The notes under the pieces are model-generated. The model did no database searches. It had not been told where the DNA came from and worked only from the letters and a program-made list of their open reading frames with translations. The position numbers and the translations under genes were made by a program. Below, in pieces: positions 59,220 through 64,000 of a DNA stretch of 64,000 nt. The stretch covers positions 372,001-436,000 of the forward strand of contig CBDCMR010000003.1 of assembly GCA_965219035.1 (NCBI GenBank), in the 5' to 3' direction. Positions within the stretch are counted from its first letter, which is position 1. Every line of letters begins with the position of its first letter. This stretch comes from CBDCKN01 sp965219035. Lineage in GTDB: Bacteria; Gemmatimonadota; Gemmatimonadetes; Longimicrobiales; Gaopeijiaceae.

Positions 59220-61127
59220 ATGCCCATCCGGAGCACGCCCCGACACACCCTGAGTAACCCGGCGGGAAGCCTCTGGATCCTGGCGATTCTCGTTTCTTCG
59301 TGCTCCACGTTGAGCTCCGGGCCCGCTCAGACCCCCACCTCCACCGAGGACCAGCCGGTCGCCTCTGTCGAGGACGAGACCCCACGCGAACTACTTCCAC
59401 GACCGACCCGCGCTCAAGCGGCGCGGCCCACGCGGCCCACTCTCCCCTGGCCTCAACGCGTCCTCGACGAGATGACGCTCCGGGAGAAGATCGCCCAGAT
59501 GATCATGCCGTTCGTCCTGGGCAACTTCGCTCCCGAAGGCACGGAGAGCCACGACCGGATCGTGGACGTCATCGAGAAGGAGGGCGTGGGCGGCGTGATC
59601 ATGTCGGTGGGCGTTCCCACAGACGTGGCGGTGAAGCTCAACGATCTGCAGCGCCACTCCAAGTATCCGCTCCTAGTGGGGGCTGATCTGGAGACCGGCG
59701 CTGGCTTCCGATTCTGGGGGGCGGTGCACGTTCCTACGAACATCGCGTTGGGTGGCGCTACGACCTTCCCGTCGCTGATGGCGCTCGGGGCGACGGGTGA
59801 CCCGGACTACGCCTATCAGATGGGGCGCATCACGGCGTTGGAGGCCCGGGCCATGGGGGTCCACCTACCCTTCGCGCCCGTCCTGGACGTCAACAACAAC
59901 CCCGAGAACCCGATCATCAACATCCGCTCCTTCGGCGAGGATCCCGAAGCGGTGGCGACCATGGGTGTGTCCTTCGTCCGCGGGCTCCAGGAGCACGGCG
60001 TGGTGGCCACGGGCAAGCACTTCCCGGGTCACGGCGACACCGAGGTGGACTCCCACCTGGCTCTGCCCATCATCCGCGCTCAGCGAGAGCGCATGGACTC
60101 GGTGGAGCTGGTGCCGTTCCGGGCGGCCATCGATGCGGGAATCCGGGGCATGATGTCGGCCCACATCGCCGTGCCTGAGGTCAGCGGAGGGTATCTGCCA
60201 TCCACCCTGTCCGATCGGGTGCTCGAAGATCTTTTGCGCTCGGACCTGGGGTTCGACGGGATCGTCTTCACCGATGCCATGGACATGACCGCAGTGAACC
60301 GGCTCTATCCGCGGGGAGAGGCGTCCGTAATGGCCCTGCTGGCCGGGGCCGACGTGATTCTGATGCCCCCCGACGTGACGCAGGCCATCGACGCCATCCT
60401 TCGGGCGGTACGCGACGGGCGCATCCCCGAGTCCCGCATCGACCAGTCGGTCACGAAGCTGCTCCGGCTGAAGGAGGAGATGGGACTCCACGAAGAGCGC
60501 CAGGTGCCGCTCGAGGGTGTCCCCCAGGTGGTGGGCATTCCCGCGCACACGCGCATCGCCCAGGAGGTCGCCGAGCGCTCCATCACGCTCCTCCGGAACC
60601 AGCGGAACCTCCTGCCCCTCTTGGGAACCCGGACGGCCCGTGTCATGTCGGTGACGTTCCGTAGCCGCACCGATGTGCTGGCGAGCCGCTACTTCGACGC
60701 TCGCCTCCGCGAGACCTATCCTCGCCTCGTCACGACCCGGGTGGACGACCAGACCAACTCCGCCGGCTACGAAGACCTGGAGCGGCGGTCGCATCGCTCG
60801 AATCTGGTGGTGGTCTCGGTCTACTCGAACTTCGCGGGCCGCGTCGAGCTCCCCGACGAGATGGTGGAGTTCGTGCACGAGCTCGCCCGTGCGAGGATCA
60901 CCCATGTCGTGGTGTCCTTCGGGAACCCCTACCTGATCTCGGAATTCCCGGATGCCCAGGCGTACGTGCTGGCGTGGAGCTCGGCTCCGGTGAGCCAGCG
61001 TGCCGCGGCTACGGCCCTCGTCGGCGGCATCGAGATCAGTGGCCGGACCCCCACGGGCATGCCGCCCTACTTCGAGCTGGGTGACGGGATACACGTTCCG
61101 CTGAAGGTCACTGCCGGTGGGCGGTAG
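59220..61127 (+). CDS. nagZ: NagZ-type beta-N-acetylglucosaminidase (GH3) lipoprotein
   Basis: 635 residues. Lipoprotein-like signal (SLWILAILVSSC) then a proline-rich linker. The GH3 N-domain has VGADLETGAGFRF, FAPVLDVNNNPENPIINIRS and the NagZ-specific Asp-His dyad loop KHFPGHGDTEVDSHLALP (about residue 265). The nucleophile Asp is in IVFTDAMDMTAV (about 351). A C-terminal GH3 domain follows. It removes GlcNAc from muropeptides. ATG 59220 is chosen over the adjacent TTG. The last 11 bases overlap the next gene's GTG 61117. Confidence 0.92.
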   Translation: MPIRSTPRHTLSNPAGSLWILAILVSSCSTLSSGPAQTPTSTEDQPVASVEDETPRELLPRPTRAQAARPTRPTLPWPQRVLDEMTLREKIAQMIMPFVLGNFAPEGTESHDRIVDVIEKEGVGGVIMSVGVPTDVAVKLNDLQRHSKYPLLVGADLETGAGFRFWGAVHVPTNIALGGATTFPSLMALGATGDPDYAYQMGRITALEARAMGVHLPFAPVLDVNNNPENPIINIRSFGEDPEAVATMGVSFVRGLQEHGVVATGKHFPGHGDTEVDSHLALPIIRAQRERMDSVELVPFRAAIDAGIRGMMSAHIAVPEVSGGYLPSTLSDRVLEDLLRSDLGFDGIVFTDAMDMTAVNRLYPRGEASVMALLAGADVILMPPDVTQAIDAILRAVRDGRIPESRIDQSVTKLLRLKEEMGLHEERQVPLEGVPQVVGIPAHTRIAQEVAERSITLLRNQRNLLPLLGTRTARVMSVTFRSRTDVLASRYFDARLRETYPRLVTTRVDDQTNSAGYEDLERRSHRSNLVVVSVYSNFAGRVELPDEMVEFVHELARARITHVVVSFGNPYLISEFPDAQAYVLAWSSAPVSQRAAATALVGGIEISGRTPTGMPPYFELGDGIHVPLKVTAGGR

Positions 61128-64000
61128 GCCACTTCGTCTCTCGGCCATCCTGTGGGTCGGCGGCTGCACTTCGCTGGGACCGGGGGAGGGCTCAGAGCCG
61201 TCCCCGCCACGCCCGGCCGCCATGGCGTTCACTCCCGGCACGAGGCCGCTGGACGGTGAGGCACGGGCGTGGGTGGACGGGACCCTGGCCTCCCTCACGC
61301 TGCGGCAGCAGGTGGCGCAGCTCGTCATCCAGTGGTTGCCCGGCTCGTACGCGTCGACCAGCAGCCCCGAGTTCCTCGAGTGGGCCGGTTGGGTGGAAGA
61401 CGACGAGATCGGGGGCATCTATCTGTCCATAGGGCTGCCCCACTCGTACGCGGCGAAGATCAACGAGCTCCAGGCCCGGGCCCGGGTCCCCCTCCTGGTC
61501 ACTTCGGACTTCGAGAACGGCGGGCCGGGGATGCGGATCAACCACTCCTACGCCCTGCCGTCCATGCTCCCGCAGGGCGGCGGCACCAGCCTTCCGCCGA
61601 CCATGGCCTTCGGAGCCATCGGGGACGAGCGCTTCGTTCGTGAGTACGGGCGCATCACTGCGGTCGAGGCGAGAGCGGTCGGCGTCCACCTGAACTTCGC
61701 TCCCGTGCTGGACGTCAACTCGAACCCCGACAACCCCATCATCAACACGCGCTCCTTCGGTGAGGACCCGGCCACAGTGGCCCGGCTGGGGGCCGCGTAC
61801 CTCCAGGGGGCGCACCAGGGCGGCGTGCTCGCCACGGCGAAGCATTTCCCGGGACACGGGGACACCCGGACGGATTCTCACCTTGATCTTCCGGTGGTTC
61901 CGGCGGACTGGGACCGGCTCAACGCCGTGGAGCTGGTGCCGTTCCGGAGGGCGGTAGAGTCGGGTGTGGACGCAGTCATGACCGCCCACGTCATGGTGTC
62001 CGGGGTCCAGGGCACGGACGGGCCTCCGGCCACGCTTGATCCACGCTTCATGACCAAGCTCCTCCGGGAGGAGATGGGCTTCGGCGGCCTTCTCCTCACG
62101 GACGCCCTGGTCATGGCGGCCCTCGCCGATCGCTACGGAACCGGTGAGCTGGCGGTGCTGGCACTGGAAGCAGGAAGCGACGTCCTGCTCATGCCGAGGG
62201 ACGTGACAGAAGCCATCGCGGCCGTCGCCGCCGCCGTGGACGCGGGCCGCGTGGATCCGGGCCGCATCCGGGCCTCGGCCCGCCGGGTGCTCGAGACCAA
62301 GGCCCGGGCCGGGCTCCACCGCGGGCGGATGGTGGATCTGGACGCCGTGGACGACGTGGTGGGGAGCGCGGCTCACCTGGCGTTCGCCGACACGGCGGCG
62401 ACCCGCTCCATGACCCTTCTCCGGGACCGCGCGGGTGCTGTGCCGGTGTATTCCACAGTGACCCGGAGGATCCTGAGCGTGACCTATGCTCGAGCCGACA
62501 ACCTGGTGGCCGGCACGGCCTTCGATGCGGCTCTGGCCGGCAGGGTCGCGTCGCTGCGCCGGGCTCGGGTCGACCCGGACACCCCGGCCGAGACGTACGA
62601 CTCCCTGCGCTTCCGGGCCCAAGACGTCGACCTGGTGCTGGTGAGCGCCTACGTGCCGCCCCGGGCGGGAGCCGGTGAGATCGCCACCCCGGACGCCTTG
62701 GCCGATTTCATCCGCGAAGTCGGGCAGGAGCGTCCGCTCCTGGTCACCTCGTTCGGGAATCCGTATCTGCTGGTGGCCCTGCCCGACGCACCCGCCTACC
62801 TGATCGCCTGGGGAGACCGGGAGGTGTCGCAGGCGGCTGCGGTCCGCGCCCTCTTCGGCGAGACTGCCATCGGCGGACGGCTGCCCATATCCATCCCGCC
62901 CTTCCACACAGTAGGGGACGGGCTCATCAGGGCCGTCGGCGATGCTAGCGCTCCTACGCAGACCCCGTCCTCCGGCGCCGTCACGCGTGTCGCGGGCGTA
63001 CCGGATGCCGAGGCCGCGAGAGCCGCCCCCGAGCCTGGTGCCACGGGCGGCGCCGCCGCCGTCGCCGTGTCGATATCAGAGCTCGAGGCAGACGCCGGTT
63101 CCGCTGGGATGAGCTCCCGGCGTCTCCGGGCCCTGGACTACCTGGTGACCGAGGCCATCGCCGACGGAGCGACGCCCGGCGCGGTGGTGGCCGTGGGGCG
63201 CGGCGGAAAGCTGATCTGGCTCCGGGGCTACGGCCGGCTGGATTGGGACGCGTCGGCCGGACCCGCTGACGCGAGCTCGATCTACGATCTGGCCTCTCTC
63301 ACCAAGGTGGTGGGCACGACCACCGCGGCCATGATCCTGGTGGACGAAGGCCGGCTCGATCTGGATGCGGCCGTAGTGGACTATCTTCCGTGGTGGGGCA
63401 GGGGAGACCCGTCCAAGGCCGGCGCCAGCGTCCGACACCTCCTGCTCCACCGCGCAGGGCTGCCACCCTTCCGTCGCTTCTACCTGGAGATAGAGGGGCG
63501 GAGCGCCTACGAGGACGCCATCGGCGATCTCCCGCTCGAGTACACGCCGGGAGACCGCACCGTCTACTCCGACATCGGACTCATGACGGTGGCGTTCATC
63601 ATCGAGGAGGTGACCGGCCAGAGCCTCGACGCGTTCCTCGAGGAGCGGGTGTGGGACCTGCTGGGGATGGCAGACACGGGGTTCCGTCCCGGATCCGAGC
63701 TGCGAGGACGGATCGCGCCCACTGAGGTGGACACGATCTTCAGGGACGTCCACGTGCGCGGTGTGGTCCACGACGAGAACGCGTACGCCATTGGGGGAGT
63801 GGCCGGCCACGCAGGCCTCTTCTCCACGGCGTCCGACCTGTCGGTCCTCGCGCAGGCCCTCCTGAACGGGGGTCGCATCGAGGGCTGCGAGCGGGGAGAC
63901 GCGCCCGCCGCTGGAGACGATCCGAGCCCGGGAGCCGATCCGGGAGCGGGCGTCGGTCCAGGTGCCGGGGATGGACCGGCCTCGGGAGACGGCATGATCT
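61117..64000 (+). CDS. NagZ-beta-lactamase fusion lipoprotein, 3' end outside window
   Basis: GTG 61117 opens a lipoprotein signal (LSAILWVGGC). The GH3 half has NFAPVLDVNSNPDNPIINTR, the dyad KHFPGHGDTRTDSHLDLP (about residue 240) and nucleophile LLLTDALVM. The second half (about 660 onward) is a class C beta-lactamase/esterase-like serine hydrolase with SLTK (Ser about 727), a YSD motif and GHAGLFST (about 897). It therefore couples GlcNAc removal to a D,D-peptidase or esterase activity in one polypeptide. Codons 930-961 enter a Gly/Pro/Asp-rich segment (GADPGAGVGPGAGDGPASG) at the window edge. The frame is open to base 64000. Confidence 0.9.
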   Translation, partial: MGGRPLRLSAILWVGGCTSLGPGEGSEPSPPRPAAMAFTPGTRPLDGEARAWVDGTLASLTLRQQVAQLVIQWLPGSYASTSSPEFLEWAGWVEDDEIGGIYLSIGLPHSYAAKINELQARARVPLLVTSDFENGGPGMRINHSYALPSMLPQGGGTSLPPTMAFGAIGDERFVREYGRITAVEARAVGVHLNFAPVLDVNSNPDNPIINTRSFGEDPATVARLGAAYLQGAHQGGVLATAKHFPGHGDTRTDSHLDLPVVPADWDRLNAVELVPFRRAVESGVDAVMTAHVMVSGVQGTDGPPATLDPRFMTKLLREEMGFGGLLLTDALVMAALADRYGTGELAVLALEAGSDVLLMPRDVTEAIAAVAAAVDAGRVDPGRIRASARRVLETKARAGLHRGRMVDLDAVDDVVGSAAHLAFADTAATRSMTLLRDRAGAVPVYSTVTRRILSVTYARADNLVAGTAFDAALAGRVASLRRARVDPDTPAETYDSLRFRAQDVDLVLVSAYVPPRAGAGEIATPDALADFIREVGQERPLLVTSFGNPYLLVALPDAPAYLIAWGDREVSQAAAVRALFGETAIGGRLPISIPPFHTVGDGLIRAVGDASAPTQTPSSGAVTRVAGVPDAEAARAAPEPGATGGAAAVAVSISELEADAGSAGMSSRRLRALDYLVTEAIADGATPGAVVAVGRGGKLIWLRGYGRLDWDASAGPADASSIYDLASLTKVVGTTTAAMILVDEGRLDLDAAVVDYLPWWGRGDPSKAGASVRHLLLHRAGLPPFRRFYLEIEGRSAYEDAIGDLPLEYTPGDRTVYSDIGLMTVAFIIEEVTGQSLDAFLEERVWDLLGMADTGFRPGSELRGRIAPTEVDTIFRDVHVRGVVHDENAYAIGGVAGHAGLFSTASDLSVLAQALLNGGRIEGCERGDAPAAGDDPSPGADPGAGVGPGAGDGPASGDGMI

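Overview
This 64 kb, GC-rich window comes from a Gram-negative (diderm) bacterium. Outer-membrane biogenesis (a BamA/TamA-type barrel plus TamB), OmpA with thrombospondin type-3 repeats, lipoprotein signals and Lgt all point that way. The gene set and the many M28 peptidases and DUF families suggest Gemmatimonadota or a close relative. This taxonomic call is an inference from gene content, not from a marker search.

The left 32 kb is accessory and heavily rearranged. Intact metabolic genes (mmuM, csp, chorismate mutase plus pheA, a Cys/Met PLP enzyme, two M28 peptidases, two amino-acid-oxidase-type flavoproteins, OsmC, a quinone oxidoreductase) alternate with mobile DNA and gene scars. Mobile DNA includes an intact IS481-type element (7838-9156), an apparently cassette-less integron integrase (10044-11042), a 2.5 kb transposon with perfect 21-bp terminal inverted repeats (19351-21845), and four traces of a small palindromic element inserted at CTAG sites (near 1458, 15366, 32211 and 50770). 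Scars include fumarylacetoacetase, CRTAC1/VCBS, ALDH7, VanZ, HipA, MoxR and M14-peptidase fragments, several with internal deletions.

The transposon carries three overlapping cargo genes: a small basic protein, a ClpP-fold serine protease of the SDH type and a small acidic/charged protein. They have their own terminator and are separate from the frameshifted IS1-type transposase. This is the best candidate here for an undescribed system.

From 32.3 kb rightward the window is a dense, mostly plus-strand housekeeping run. Its order is tgt, yajC, def, fmt, thiE, thiS, thiG, rsmB, a PASTA protein, a TlpA-type thioredoxin, a YbbR-domain protein, tsaD, lgt, a metallophosphoesterase, a small membrane protein, a BamA/TamA barrel and tamB. 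Stop/start overlaps of four bases are frequent (fmt-thiE, ybbR-tsaD and others), so the run is probably translated as coupled operons.

After uvrA come a YbjN-like protein with PspA, a stand-alone Lrp-type RAM domain, an outer-membrane protein and a D-amino-acid aminotransferase. The right end is a peptidoglycan-recycling cluster: divergent namZ (DUF1343) and nagZ, then a fused NagZ-beta-lactamase lipoprotein that runs off the window. The D-amino-acid aminotransferase and the D-amino-acid-oxidase-like protein fit the same wall-turnover theme.
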